DNA of 64,000 bases from Liquidambar formosana (GCA_039720395.1 JBBPBK010000063.1:62001-126000), one strand, 5' to 3'; numbered from the stretch's first letter, positions 32,084 through 44,528 are shown. Made by a program: numbers and translations. The notes: generated by a model from the letters alone, not told the origin.

Positions 32084-35000
32084 AAGTTGGTGCATGGAGA
32101 TTGATTAGGCCCAACTTGGATATCATGTTTCGAAATTGATCATGACCAAGGGCTTTGGTGAATATATCACCAACTTGTTGAGAAGTATGGATTTTAGCAG
32201 TTTGAATAGAGCCGTCTTGGATATTCTCACGAACAATGTGATAATTAATTTCAATTTGCTTGGTCCTTTTATGATACACCGGATTGGCTGCAATGTACAA
32301 GGCTGCTTGGTTGTCACAATAGAGAGTGGCTGGTTGCTGCGTAGATATGCCCAAATCATGAAGAAGGCAACAAAGCCAAATGATTTCATAAGTTGTGTTG
32401 GCTATGGAGCGATACTTAGCTTCAGTAGAAGACCAGGACATGGTTGTTTGTTTCTTTGTAAGCCAAGAAATTGGACTGCAACCCAAAAAAATGCAATAGC
32501 CACCAGTAGAGCGCCTCATGGTGGAACAACTAGCCCAATCAGAGTCACAATAACCATATAATTGTTAATCACAGGCAGATGGAAGAAGAATACCCTGTCC
32601 CAGAGAACCTTTAAGAAAAGGAAGGACTCTATAAGTAGCGTCTAAGTGTGCCACATGAGGTTCATGCATGAACTAACTGAGGAGATTGACTGGAAATACA
32701 ATATCCGGCCTAGTGATGGTGAGATATATCAATGGCGAAATTAGCCAGAAGTACTTGATTTACTAAATCTTCCAGCATTAAGTCCAATTGTCTTTCTCTT
32801 TTTGCGGCAGGTCCATTACTCAACAAAAACGACTACGTTTTTGGGGCTTGCTGGGAATCAAATTAACGGAATACCACCCCTGCCCTTATTCACTGATATG
32901 GCAACAAATTAATGAGATTTTCCCCAAAATTTCGGATTTTCATCAATTATGATCGAAGATCTTGTTAACGGTTCCCATATTTGGGATGTCTTCCAACGAT
33001 TTCACTCTCTAACTCAAAAACCTCATCTCTCCCAACCCCCGTCGGAGAAGGACCGCTCACAGAAACCGATCACCATGAGATTTGTAAAAAAAAAAAAGGA
33101 TGAATTTTGTAGAGAGAAAGAGGAGAACCATGGCCGGCGACAATGGAAGCAATGGCCATGGCTCTCTAAAAAACATTCATAAAAATAAATAAATAAATAA
33201 ATAACAGAAAGAGAGACCGGAGGTCAGAAACCCAATTAGTTACATGGAATTTCAGAAACCCCATTACCCCAAAATCAGAAACCAAATAAAAACCCTATGT
33301 TTAGTTACACGAACAACAAAACTCCCCAAAATCAAAAACTCTTCCAATCAGTTACATGGAATTTCAATTTGCATGTAACTAATAATGCAAGAAATTTCAG
33401 AAACCCCATTACCCCAAAATCAGAAATCAAATAAAAACCCTAGGTTTAGTTACCCGAACAACAAAAATCCCTAAAATCAAAAACCCAAAATCAAACAAAT
33501 CCAATGTAACTAATAATGCAAGAAATTTCAGAAACCCCATTAACAATGTCAAAATCCCTAAAATTAGAAATCAAATAAAAACCCTAGGTTTAGTTACACC
33601 AGCAAAAATCCGTTCAAAAGGAATGAAATCTCCAACAATCCAACAGAATCACAGAAGGGAAATGAAATCTTACGTTTTTTTTGCCATTTTTTTCACTGAT
33701 TGCTGCTCGTCTTCTTGCTCGACGGGGACGATGAGGCCATTCTTCTCCGGTTGATGATGTTCAACGAACCTCGGGTACGATGAGGAGGAGAGTCGAAGAA
33801 TTACACGACGAACACCACTGTTGCTTATCTTCTCTCTCGATGGGTACGATGAGGAGAGTTGAATGTGCACCGAAGATTCGCTAGTGTGTTGAACGTGCAC
33901 CGGAGGTAATCGCAAAGCGTGTTTGACGGGTTTTTGCGCAATAAGTGGGAACGTGTTTGACGGAGCTGTGTATGTGCTTTATTTCCCCCTTAAATGAGTT
34001 GTTTATTAGAAGGGGCTATTTTGTCATCTTACAAAAAGGTGTACTTAAACCTGTAAAAGTTTTATAAACTATACCTATGGTTGCATAAGTCCATATAAAT
34101 GGACCGGAGCCTAAACGCCCCTATATCAATCTGCCAATAAGATGTCTATAAATGGAAAGATCGGATAACAAAGAACCATCACTAGGCATGAGCTTTAAAT
34201 GTTGCTCCATTGGAGAAGATAAGGTTTTGGCTCCAAGGTAACTGGCATCTTTAAAAATTTCCAGTGTATATTTTTGTTGAGAAAGAAAGAGTCCATGGCG
34301 AGCATGTGCCACTTCGATACCAAGGAAATACTTCAAGGGCCCAAGGTTTTTTATATTTGATTTGGCATGTAAAAGAGTCTTTAATTTGGAGATGGCCTAT
34401 GGATTGTCACCGGTGATGATTATATCATCAACATAAACCAATACATAAGTTTGGCTAGTAGCGATATGTTGAAGGAACAAGTAGTGATCAGCTTGAGATT
34501 GTTTGAAGCCAGCGTGAAGTAAGGCAGTGGAGAACTTTGAAAACCAATTCCGTAAGGCTTGCTTTAATCCATACAAAGACTTGTTCAATTTTCAAACTCG
34601 AAATTCCCCCTATTTGGAATAACTAGGTGGTAGTTTCATGTAAACTTCCTCATCAAGGTCACCATGCAAAAACGCATTAGTGACATCCATCTGATTTAAG
34701 GACCAATTTCGGGTACAAGCAATAACAAGAAGGCATCAGACAATAACCATTTTCGTAACCAATGCAAAATTTTCAAGATAATCCAACCCTTCATGTTGTG
34801 TGTATCCTTTCGCCACTAAACGAGCCTTGTAGCACTCAATGGAGTCATCATATTGATGTTTGATCTTGTATACCCATTTGTAACTAATGGGTTGTTTTTC
34901 AAATGGAAGAGTAGTGTGAATCCAAGTATTGGTTGATTCTAAAGCTTAAATTTCAGCAATCATCACTTCTCTCCAATGGGATTCCTTGATAGCTTGAGTA

Positions 35001-36198
35001 AATGAGGTTGGTTCTAAGACATTAGTTATTGCAGTTAGGAAGGCATAGTGAGTGGGAGAAAATTAGTGATAAGTCAAAAAAGAAGATAGAGGGTATGATG
35101 TACCTGCAGAGTTACACTTAGAAGAAGCCGATGAAGATGGGTTGAAGACAACATTGGAGCAATCATAATCCACGAGATGTATTGGTGTAGTGCATAGATA
35201 AGTAGAACGTCGGACTGCTAGAGATGGAGGCACAACAGAAGGGTTTGGTTCATCATTGATTTAGGTAACAAGAGATTGGTTGGAGTTGACGGGACTAACA
35301 AGAGATGCGTTGAAGGGATTTTTGTCAAAAGGTTCAATGATGAGATTGGGTATGACAACATGAGTGTCTGGTTCGAAAGGAGAATGTTGGAAGGGAAACA
35401 TAGTTTCATGGAAGACAACATCACGATTGGTGAAAATTTTCTTGGTGTCAAGATCATTGAGCTTGTAACCTTGTTGCCCATGAGGGTATCCTAAGAAAAT
35501 GCAACGATGAGCACGCGCATGAAATTTATGTTAATGGTGAATGTTATGGGCATAACAAAGACAACCGAAAACACGAAGGCATTGATAATTTGGGGATCTC
35601 TAAAATAAAATTTCATGAGGATTTTTATTTTTTAACAAAGGAGTGCCCTGGCAACCTTAAGTGAATGCTTATGTTTTTTTTTCACGGCCTCATTTTGTTG
35701 AGGTGTGGAGACACAACTATGCTAATGGATGATCCCGTCATAATAGAGAAAGTCAATTTCATGGCTAAAAAATTCTAAACCATTGTCGAAACAGATGATG
35801 TGAACTGGAAGATTGAATTAGGTCTTCACCATATTGACTGAAATCATCAACAATAGTTAAGAAATAATGTGCACCATCCAAAGAAGGGATGGAATATGCA
35901 CCCCAAATGTCACAATGAAGCAACTCAAATCGTTTTTTTGTAGAAATTGGACTACGAGCAAAAGGAAGCATAACAATGACAAAAAGGGGAAACAAAAACA
36001 TCATTATTTGAAGTAGCTACGCGTTGAAGACGGGAAGAAGATGGATGTCCTAGACGCCAATGCCAAAGATTAAATTGAGCAGTAGAGAAAGCAACAACTT
36101 TAGGTGGTTGCAGAGTGTAGAGTCCTCCTTGTTGTCTAGCTACCCACTCTAATCATCTTCTTCGAGTGTAGGTCCTGCAAGATACAATGATTAGGATA
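32084..36198 (-). pseudogene. copia integrase, RT and RNase H, decayed and interrupted
   Basis: On the minus strand the order is integrase core (HCDIWGAY...TIVDDFSQ near 35930-35800), RT (SLYGLKQA; YVDDIIITG near 34420; KYFLGIEVA near 34330) and RNase H (MRRSTGGYCIFLG; SSTEAKYRS; CDNQAALYIA; ending LINLHAPT at about 32090). Many stops and frameshifts are present. A 1388-bp insertion splits the RT/RNase H junction. The upstream part continues at 47927. Confidence 0.88.
32734..34121. mobile_element. 1388-bp insertion in copia pol, 9-bp target duplication
   Basis: Flanked by TATATCAAT (32725-32733 and 34122-34130); removing it rejoins the copia reading frame (GRLIYLTITRPD). The ends read GGCGAAATTAGCC and GGGGCGTTTAGGC (reverse complement), poor inverted repeats. 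Inside are three copies of a segment with CAGAAACCCCATTACCCC and GGTTTAGTTAC (33230-33600) and a short minus-strand frame at 33670-33915 of no recognised type. Most likely a non-autonomous Mutator-like (possibly Pack-MULE) element. Confidence 0.7.
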
Positions 36199-36203
36199 GA
36201 AAG

Positions 36204-36904
36204 TGTACGGGGTAAAATCTTTCTCCCCGAACTACGTGTTGATGATGGAGCTTGTTCCCTCGCCTGGACCTGCAATCACAAGCTTGGAAAATGGGTCAGA
36301 GGGTAGGCCAAGGTGGGTTTTGGCCGTGCCCTCTCCGAAGCTTAAGTCAGAAAGCTGCACTGTGGAGAATGAGGCAAGGAAGAAGATGAATCTCAGAGAA
36401 TTAGGGTACTGTAGCTTACCAAATTAGGCTGTATCGTATTCTTTTTATACCCACCTGTACGGACTGACCATGTGAGGTCAGATAACTGCTTGGGTTAGGT
36501 CAGATCTGACCATGGTTTGCCCATAACCGTCTGACCATAGTTTAGTGACCATGGTTGGCCAGAGAATCGTGGTTTCTTGTAACCGCTGTGTCAGGAATTA
36601 CAGCTGCTAGGACAGTTTTGGACTGTAGTAGGATTTGGACTGTAGTACGAGTCATAAGACAGGTGCCCCGAGGTGAAAGCCAAGAACCGAGTTGGGAGAT
36701 CACGTGCCCTGTAGCGGGTCCCACCGTGTAGGCCTCCCACGTGTCAAGTGAAGTGTTTTAACTCCTTGCCCCGAGCTGGATCTTCGGAGGCGAATCACGT
36801 GCGTTGTGGTTGGCCTGGTTGAGCAATCTTCGCCACGTGTCAGCGTTTCAGACTTGAACCTTCCATCCCGAGTTGAAACCTCAGTTCAGATATATTTCCA
36901 CACA
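36204..36904 (-). repeat. 3' LTR of gypsy copy 2
   Basis: 701 bp, TGTACGGGG...TTTCCACACA as read on the plus strand, next to ATTTGCCCCAAA (polypurine tract on the minus strand). Several ACGTG cores are present. Confidence 0.95.
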
Positions 36905-37845
36905 ATTTGCCCCAAATTATGACATTCCCGAGCTGGGACTTGTCATAATTTTGTTTTGCTGAGTGTTTTTCCCTGTGCCCCTATGCCGCTTGGCATTCTA
37001 GGGCTTACCTGGCAAAGAGGCGGTTAAGCCTTTCCGTATTCCAAGGTGCTGACGTCATGTGTCTTGGAACCGTACGATCTGCATTTAATGCTCCAGAAGC
37101 ATTATGTCTTTGGAGGGAAGCAAATCACTGCTCATTTTATCTTCTGCACTCTCTCTCTACTTTCTGCCTTTTCTCTCTGCATCCTGTTCTCCGTTTTCTC
37201 TCTCTACTTTCTCTGCTCTTGCTTTCTGTCTTTTCTAGGAAAATACCGTATTTTCCACCGGAATCCACTGTCTACACCGTTCGTTTGTGGGAGAAGATCC
37301 GTTCTGCTCTCCTTCGTTGCCTTCGCGAACCGTTTCTTCGGTGTTATTTTCTGCTGGTGCTCTTCCTGCTCGCTTCATCCTTCCAAGAACAACTTTCGGA
37401 GGTTTCAGCGCCGTGCCGTACAGTTTCCCCGGCGAAACAGCCTTTTTGACCACCGTTTGATCTTTTGTGAAGGTATAACTAGTTTTTGTTCTTTATTCTT
37501 CCATTTGTTCGGTGTATTTTTCTCTTTGCGGTTGTTGGAGATGTTCTTGGGGTTTGCTTCGTAATCCTAGGGTTTTCCTCTGGTTTTTGGGGCAAATCAC
37601 CAAGACACTGATTTTCCCGCCTTTTAGGGTTTGAAAAAACTCCATCTCGGGGTAAACTTGAGAAAAAAGTTTTGGGTGTCCTTTTTAGTCTTTTCCCAAC
37701 ACCGAGTTGAGTGTTCCCCGAGCTGACACTTAGAAAAATTTTAGGGTCTGGTAACATACCTGTTAGAACATGGAGTTTTAGGTCGGGACATGTTGTCATG
37801 GGTTGAGTTATCCCTGGATTTAACCTTCCCCTTTCATCTTGGCAG

Positions 37846-40544
37846 ATGTCTTCTTTTTATGATATTAGGGGGAACCCTGCAAAGGTAGCAGAGTTTAAGG
37901 CCTTATACGGCTTTGAAGACGGGAAGTTTAGCTTCCGCTTTGCTGAGCCCGGGGAGGATGTCTTTAGGTCAGACGCCAAGGATGGCCTCCCCGTTCCCAT
38001 TGCTGCTTTCATGGAGGGTGGAGTTCGTGTCCCCTTCCCAGACCTTCTCAATGACTTCCTCCTCTACTGTGGAATAGTCCCAACCCAGCTAGGGCTGAAC
38101 TCCTTTAGGATCATCATGGGGGTTCATGTCCTTAACCAGCTTCTAGGGACTTCTGTCGGGGTGCGTGAGATCCTCCACCATTACAAAATCTGCGCCCTTA
38201 AAAATAAGCCCGACGTTTACCTCTCCCTCAAGCGCAGGAAGAAACCCTTTGTCACCCACATCCCAGACTCCAACCCGGGAGCTCATGACATTGTGGTCTT
38301 CGTGTACGGGCCCGTAGATGGGACTCTTCCCCCGGATCCTCCCATCATTCCCCGAGAGAGAGGCTCTAGCTGTAAGAAATCAGCGATGTCATTTTGCTTG
38401 CCTTTTTTTTGTTTTATATGACCTCGAGTTGAATCTTGAACTTAACATTGATATTCATGTGTCATGTTTCTTTCTAGCAGCTCCTCACGCCAACGAGCCC
38501 GCTGACACGCTGAACAAGGAGGATATCGAGAGGCTGCTCGGATATCAAGTCAGCCAGCGCTGCCGTGCGGCGGAGACCTTGCTCAACTACCACGCGCGGT
38601 ACCAGACTTGGGGGAAGGCGAGTTACCCCCACTGGGAGCAGCCTGACGACGAGCTGACCCGTGTGGTGGAAGAGGACTTGGAGAGAGGAGAGCAAGAGGA
38701 AGAGGAGGAAGAAGGGATCCGCCTCCGACCTGAAGGGGAGGGAGCTGAGGAGATTAGGCCCTCCGAAAAGACGGCTCGCCGCGCCCCCTTCGTCATTGAG
38801 AGCTCCAGCTCTGAGGAGACTGTCTCCCAAGCCACGGAGAGGAGAGGCTCCCGTCCCCCCCCCGCCAAGAGACAGAGAACAGACTCCAGCAGCCAGAGGA
38901 CCCAGAAAGACTCTGGGATGAATTTGAGGGCTCTGGTTGCTGAGAGAAGGGCGGCGGAGAAAGAGGCCCAGGAAAAGAAGGCTGCTGAGCAAAATCAGCA
39001 ACAGCAAAATCAGCAGCCGCAGCAACAGCGGCAGAATCAGCAGCCGCAGCAGCAACAGCGTCAACAGCTGCAGAAGACTAACAAGGCTGCTGCTGTTGTT
39101 GCTCCTGGGTCAGGTCGGGACGCTGGGAAAAAGCCCACTGACCCCAACAGCGGAAAACTCATGTCCCACGCCATGAGGGGGCAGGACGTGGGCAGGCCCC
39201 AAGCGCCCGAGGCTACCGGGAAGGGGAAGGCTCCTCTGGTTCCCCCTACGAAGCCCCGGAAGCCCTCCACAGTCCCTGAACAGCAACCCACTGTGCAAGG
39301 GTCTGGACAGGGGGGAACCAATGCTTCGGGGGCCGGAGATGGGAGCGCCCCTGCTCGTGCTGATGTGATAGCACAATACCCCGAGGTAAAACTTCACTTC
39401 CTTCTGCGCCTTTTATCCGGAAGCCTATTACAAATTCTGACTGACTTTATGTCTCTGTTCGCGTGTGCAGTTCCCCGTACCCACAGATAAGGGCGTTACC
39501 AGCTCCTTCTCTGCTGAGTACAACTTCAGGCAGCTGGGGAATCCCATGAGGTTGCCGGCAGACATGGCGCACTTCAGGAAGAGGTCCGCCCTCGACAACC
39601 TCCGCTTCGGGTTTACCAGCCTTTACCGAGTAAGCTCCGTTCTTTCGTGGTTTCATTACTTGGTGTTCAACCCTGTTTTTGACTTGATGATGTCTGTATA
39701 GGGCTGCCAACAAATCTTGCTGGCGGGCGATCGCCTCGAGGAGGAAGATAATAAGTTGCAACTCGAGCTCGCCAAAGTCCGGAGTGAGTACGATCAGAAG
39801 CTAGCAGAGGCTGAGGCCAACTGTGCTGCGGCTATGTCTCAACTTCAGAAGGTAAAGTCTGAATGCGAGACTCTCAAGTCTACAGCCGAAAGTGCCATCA
39901 GCAAACTCGAGCTCACGAGGAAGGACTACGCAGATTTGGAGGCTGAGCTGAGGAAGGCAAAAGATGCCCAGGATGGGTTGGCCCGGGAGAAGCGCGAGCT
40001 GGCGAGTAAGGTCCGGGCCCTTGAGGCTGAGGTAGAGAGGGAGAAGGCCTCCGCGAAGAAGGCCGTGACTGAGGAGAGGGAGAGCGTGACGGCTTCCCTC
40101 GTTGGGCAGATGACCACCGAGCTCGAGGTCACCTACAGATTTGCGTGGGAGACCTTGGTCGAGTTGGCATCTGCCCAATTTCCTGGCATTGCCGATATTC
40201 CCTTCGAAAGGAGGGATATTCCCCCGGATTACGATCCCGAGGGAGGTGATGTCGGGGAAGCTGAGATGGAGGTTGCGGGCGGCGATGAGGCCGGGGAGAA
40301 CAATCCCGAGGTCACGTCTCTGCCTAATGCCACCATTGAAGCCGAGGGGACTGTTGACGTCCCCGATGACACTTCAGTCGCTGCCAACGGGGACCCACCC
40401 GTAAATGCAACGGAAAGCACCACGGAGGCTATCCCTGATCTTCCTCAGACTCCCGTGGTTCCGCCTGTCTCTACTGATCCCGTTGCGGCTCCCGAGGTCA
40501 TTGCTCCAGCTGCCGGGAACTCGGGGGAGAATGTAGCTACTTAG
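37846..40544 (+). CDS. Antisense additional gene of gypsy copy 2, three introns, intact
   Basis: A spliced model keeps one frame throughout: exon 1 37846-38371, exon 2 38481-39385 (or from 38478, a TAGCAG double acceptor), exon 3 39471-39629, exon 4 39702-40544. All introns are GT-AG. The product is about 810 residues: an N-terminal plant 'putative gypsy-type transposon' domain (about 1-175), an acidic Arg/Glu-rich linker, a Gln-rich tract (about 350-380), a Pro/Gly-rich region, a long coiled coil (about 540-680) and an acidic Pro/Thr-rich tail. It lies between pol and the 3' LTR, opposite to gag-pol, as known for extra ORFs of Tat-lineage elements. Its role is unknown; a structural or nucleic-acid-binding job is only a guess. 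Confidence 0.75.
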
Positions 40545-40849
40545 GTTTTTTCCTTTGTTTTTTCTTTTCCATTTCTTCTGGCTGAATGCCCCAACTTGTA
40601 CAGAATATTGTAATACTCCTTCTATTGGAATGAAATACAGAATTTTTCTCTCTCGTGTGCATGTGTCTTTTATTTTCGTACTGGTTGTATGTTTGAATAT
40701 ACTATCGGGATAAGATACCTTGTTGCTGGGGTGAAAATAATTAGACCCAACCTGAGTTCGGGCTTTAGTTTGTCGAGTAAGAGACCCGAACACCTGTCAG
40801 TCCTTTAGACCCATCTCTTGGTATGTTGTTGCGTTGAACCTGTTCCTAG

Positions 40850-41150
40850 GTGAGAATTCGTCGTGAACCCATTCTTAGGTTCGGTGTGCTCAAGCCATTT
40901 AGTAGGTGAGACTTATGCCCATTCTTAGGCGATTTTGCTTGGACCCGTTCTTGGGCAAGACTTTGTTGTGAACCCATTCTTAGGTTCGGTGTGCTCAAGC
41001 CATTTATTAGGTGAGACTTGTGCCCATTCTTAGGCAATTTTGCTTGGACCCGTTCTTGGGCAAGACTTTGTTGTGAACCCATTCTTAGGTTCGGTGTGCT
41101 CAAGCCATTTATTAGGTGAGACTTGTGCCCATTCTTAGGCAGTTTTTGAC
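40850..41150. repeat. About 106-bp tandem repeat between antisense gene and pol (copy 2)
   Basis: Repeated units contain CCCATTCTTAGG and CTCAAGCCATTTATTAGGTG; same array as 21275-21560 in copy 1. Confidence 0.85.
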
Positions 41151-41264
41151 TTCGACCCGTTGTTGGGGAAAATGCCTTTAGCTCAACTAATAAACAAGCG
41201 ATGACGTTCTTGAATAACCTCTGAACTTGTATTGAATAATCATTGAATGTAATTACAACTTTGG

Positions 41265-44200
41265 CTATCGGTAAAACAATCTTAGGTTAGCTATGTTAAC
41301 TGATCTCGGGAGCTCTTGCCCGGTCTCCAAGCTCTTCAGTTTGTAAGAACCTGTACCCCCGACGTGGATGACCTCGTAAGGACCTTCCCATGTTGCCCCG
41401 AGCTTCCCGTCTGCAGGATTTCTGGTTCCAGCGTTGACTTGTCTGAGTACCAACTCTCCGACATTGAACTCCCTTGATTTTATTCTTCGGTTGTAATATT
41501 TTTTCAGCTCTTGTTGGTAAGATGCCATTTTAATTCGAGCCCTTTCCCTTCTTTCTTTTGCTAAATCCAGATCTTGAGACAGAGTTTGATCATTCGTTGC
41601 CGCGTCATAAGATTCGGTTCTGAGACCTGGTAGACCCATCTCTATTGGTATAACTGCTTCCATGCCATAGGTCATAGAAAACGGAGTTTCTCCAGTGGAC
41701 CTCCGCGGGGTAGTTCGATATGCCCATAGTACAGAATGCAGCTCGTCGGGCCAAGACCCTTTCACGTTGTCTAGCCTCCTTTTTATCCCCGCGACTATAA
41801 TCTTGTTGGTTGCCTCTGCCTGACCATTGCACTGCGGGTAACTCGGATTAGAATACCACCACTGAATTCCCTGTTCTGAACTGAATTCCCGAGTTCTCTT
41901 ACTGTCGAACTGAGTCCCATTATCCGATACGAAGGCTCTCGGGATTCCGAAGCGAGTAATAATATTTTCCCAAAGGAACTTGATAATATCAGAATCTTTA
42001 ATTGAAGCAAGCGCGATAGCCTCTACCCATTTGGTAAAATAATCAGTTGCGATGAACAAGTACTTCCTGTTCCCTGAGGCTGTGGGCAATGAACCAACGA
42101 GATCTAACCCCCACTGTGCGAAAGGCCATGGACTAGATATAGGATGTAACTCCTGAGCAGGCTGGTGTATTTTGTCAGCAAACATTTGGCACTTCGGGCA
42201 TTTCCTCACATACCTGATAGCATCCTTCTGCATGTATGGCCACCAGTAGCCCTGAGTGTTTGCCCTATGGGCTAGTGATCTTCTCCCTGCATGACCTCCG
42301 CATGATCCCTCGTGGAGTTCAGCCAGCAGGTCCAGCACTTGGTCTGGATGTACGCACTTCAGGTATGGTCCCGTGTAGGATCTTCTGTAGAGAGAGCCCG
42401 ACGGAGATAACCAAAAACGAGCTGACTTAGCGCGAATTCGGTGACCGTGATTGCGATCATCGGGTAGTTCATCTCTTTGTAGATAGGCAACTATCTCATC
42501 CATCCAGCTCGGGGTCGAAGGCTGAATGTCCGAGATGAGCTCCTCTGTCCCAATACTGGGTTCTTGCAAGATTTCGACATTTATGGCTCGGGGGGTGTCT
42601 GTTTCCAACGCTGCAGCCAGGGCGGCCAACCCATCTGCATGTCTGTTTTGATCCCTGGCAAAGCGTTTGAACTCCACACTGGTGAATTTCGCAGCTAATT
42701 CCCATACCTTGTGCGTGTACGCAGCCATCCTTTCATCTTTGGCTTCATATTCTTTGTTCAGCTGGTTAACCACTAGCCTGGAGTCGCTGTATACTGTCAG
42801 CTCTTTCACCCCCATTGCTTGGCCCATTGCTAGTCCTGCCACCACTGCCTCATACTCTGCTTCATTGTTTGAGGCTGGGAACATAAGTCTCACTGCTTGC
42901 TCGATGATCTCCCCTTCGGGATCTGTCAGCACAATTCCCAAACCTACGCCTTTCGCATTAGATGCACCATCCACTTTGAGCTCCCATCTCTTCCTCGCTT
43001 CTGTGTTTATATTGTCTCTCCCCCCCAGTTCGGGCAGAGAGGATTTGAATGCTGTCTGTCCCGAACTGGAAGTAGGATCTGCGAACTCAGCCAAAAAATC
43101 AGCCAATATTTGCCCCTTTATGGCAGGTCGGGGCTGGAAGTGAATGTCGTAAGCATTGAGTTCTACCCCCCACTTCGAGACGCGTCCTGACAAATCAGCT
43201 CTGCGTAGCACATCTTTCAGTGGGTAGTTGGTGAGGACGATGATAGGATGAGACTGGAAGTAGTGTTGGAGTTTTCTGGAGGCTGTGACAAGGGCTAGGA
43301 TCAATTTTTCAAGGGGCAGATAGCGGGTTTCAGCGTCTAATAATGTCTTGCTAATATAATAGATTGGGACTTGAGTAAGGTTGCGTTGGGCTAAAAGAAC
43401 GCCACTGAGTGCATGAGCTGAAACAGCAAGATAGAGGTAAAGAGGTTCCCCGTGGTAAGGGTGGGTCAGGGTGGGCAGTTTTTCTAAATGAGCAACTAAC
43501 TTTTGATAAGCCTCCTGGCATTCCGTGTTCCATCCCGAGTTAGTGCTCTTCTTTAGTATTTGAAAGAATGGGTGGCATTTGTCTGATGACCTCGAGATGA
43601 ATCTACTGAGTGCTGCCACCATCCCGTTCAACTGTTGAACATCCCTGACCGTTGTTGGAGTACGTAAGGTTCTTATCGCCTCAATCTTACTTGGATTTGC
43701 TTCGATCCCCCTTCTTGAAACTAAGTGACCAAGGAATTTTCCCGAACCTATGCCAAATGAGCTTTTCTTCGCATTTAACTTCATCCCATACTCCCTGAGT
43801 CGGGCAAAAGCCTCAGTTAGGTCTGTCAGATGATCTTTCTCTGAGCTGCTCTTAACAATAGTGTCATCAACGTACGCCTCAAGGTTTTTGCCAATCAGTC
43901 CTTCAAACATCCTGCTAACAAGACGTTGGTAGGTGGCCCCTGCATTCTTTAACCCGAACGGCATCACCTTGTAGCAGTACGTTCCTCTAGGAGTAACGAA
44001 CCCAGTCTTGTCTTGGTCGTGTTCTGCCATAGGAATCTGATGGTAACTCGAGTAGGCATAAAATATGCTCAGTCTTTCATACCCCGAGATAGAGTCTATA
44101 AGTTGGTCAATCTTAGGCAAGGGGAAACTGTCCTTTGGGCACGCTTTATTGAGGTCTGTGAAATCGATACAGACTCGCCAGTCCCCTGTCTTCTTTCTTA

Positions 44201-44528
44201 CACATACGGGATTGGCCAGCCAACTCGGGTACTTTACTTCTCTGATGAACCCTGCTTTCAAAAGCTTATCAACCTCGGCAGAAACTGTTTCGGCTCTATC
44301 ATCTGACAACCTTCGTTGCTTCTGAACCACTGGCTTGTAATTCGGGTTCACTTGTAACTCATGAGTAATAATTCTGGGATCAATTCCTGGCATTTCATGG
44401 GGTGACCAAGCAAATACATCGATGTTTTTCTTTAAAAACTCGAACAGCTCTGCTGCGTGGGTTTCATTTAATGACTTTCCTATCCAGAAAAACCTCTCTG
44501 GATCATCAGGGTTGATTATCTTTTTCAC
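41265..44528 (-). CDS. pol of gypsy copy 2 (RT, RNase H, integrase), open but RT active-site mutated
   Basis: 1087 residues from the first ATG. The frame is the same as gag-pro upstream, separated by TAG (44601-44603) and 24 codons. RT motif A reads FYAYSSYHQI, where copy 1 has FDAYSGYHQI: the first catalytic aspartate is tyrosine (codon 44060-44058, about residue 157). Motif C YVDDT is intact. RNase H (about 490-620) and integrase (HHCC finger about 720-760, then GLDLVG, SDNGTQF, CNGQAEATNK) look complete. RT should be inactive as encoded, so the copy probably moved with enzyme from another copy, or mutated on copying. Confidence 0.93.
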   Translation of the reverse strand: MKKIINPDDPERFFWIGKSLNETHAAELFEFLKKNIDVFAWSPHEMPGIDPRIITHELQVNPNYKPVVQKQRRLSDDRAETVSAEVDKLLKAGFIREVKYPSWLANPVCVRKKTGDWRVCIDFTDLNKACPKDSFPLPKIDQLIDSISGYERLSIFYAYSSYHQIPMAEHDQDKTGFVTPRGTYCYKVMPFGLKNAGATYQRLVSRMFEGLIGKNLEAYVDDTIVKSSSEKDHLTDLTEAFARLREYGMKLNAKKSSFGIGSGKFLGHLVSRRGIEANPSKIEAIRTLRTPTTVRDVQQLNGMVAALSRFISRSSDKCHPFFQILKKSTNSGWNTECQEAYQKLVAHLEKLPTLTHPYHGEPLYLYLAVSAHALSGVLLAQRNLTQVPIYYISKTLLDAETRYLPLEKLILALVTASRKLQHYFQSHPIIVLTNYPLKDVLRRADLSGRVSKWGVELNAYDIHFQPRPAIKGQILADFLAEFADPTSSSGQTAFKSSLPELGGRDNINTEARKRWELKVDGASNAKGVGLGIVLTDPEGEIIEQAVRLMFPASNNEAEYEAVVAGLAMGQAMGVKELTVYSDSRLVVNQLNKEYEAKDERMAAYTHKVWELAAKFTSVEFKRFARDQNRHADGLAALAAALETDTPRAINVEILQEPSIGTEELISDIQPSTPSWMDEIVAYLQRDELPDDRNHGHRIRAKSARFWLSPSGSLYRRSYTGPYLKCVHPDQVLDLLAELHEGSCGGHAGRRSLAHRANTQGYWWPYMQKDAIRYVRKCPKCQMFADKIHQPAQELHPISSPWPFAQWGLDLVGSLPTASGNRKYLFIATDYFTKWVEAIALASIKDSDIIKFLWENIITRFGIPRAFVSDNGTQFDSKRTREFSSEQGIQWWYSNPSYPQCNGQAEATNKIIVAGIKRRLDNVKGSWPDELHSVLWAYRTTPRRSTGETPFSMTYGMEAVIPIEMGLPGLRTESYDAATNDQTLSQDLDLAKERRERARIKMASYQQELKKYYNRRIKSREFNVGELVLRQVNAGTRNPADGKLGATWEGPYEVIHVGGTGSYKLKSLETGQELPRSVNIANLRLFYR

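Noticed and set aside
33670..33915. 81-codon minus-strand frame in the 1388-bp insertion
   Set aside because: Ser/Arg-rich without recognisable domain; single copy; kept only as a note in the insertion.
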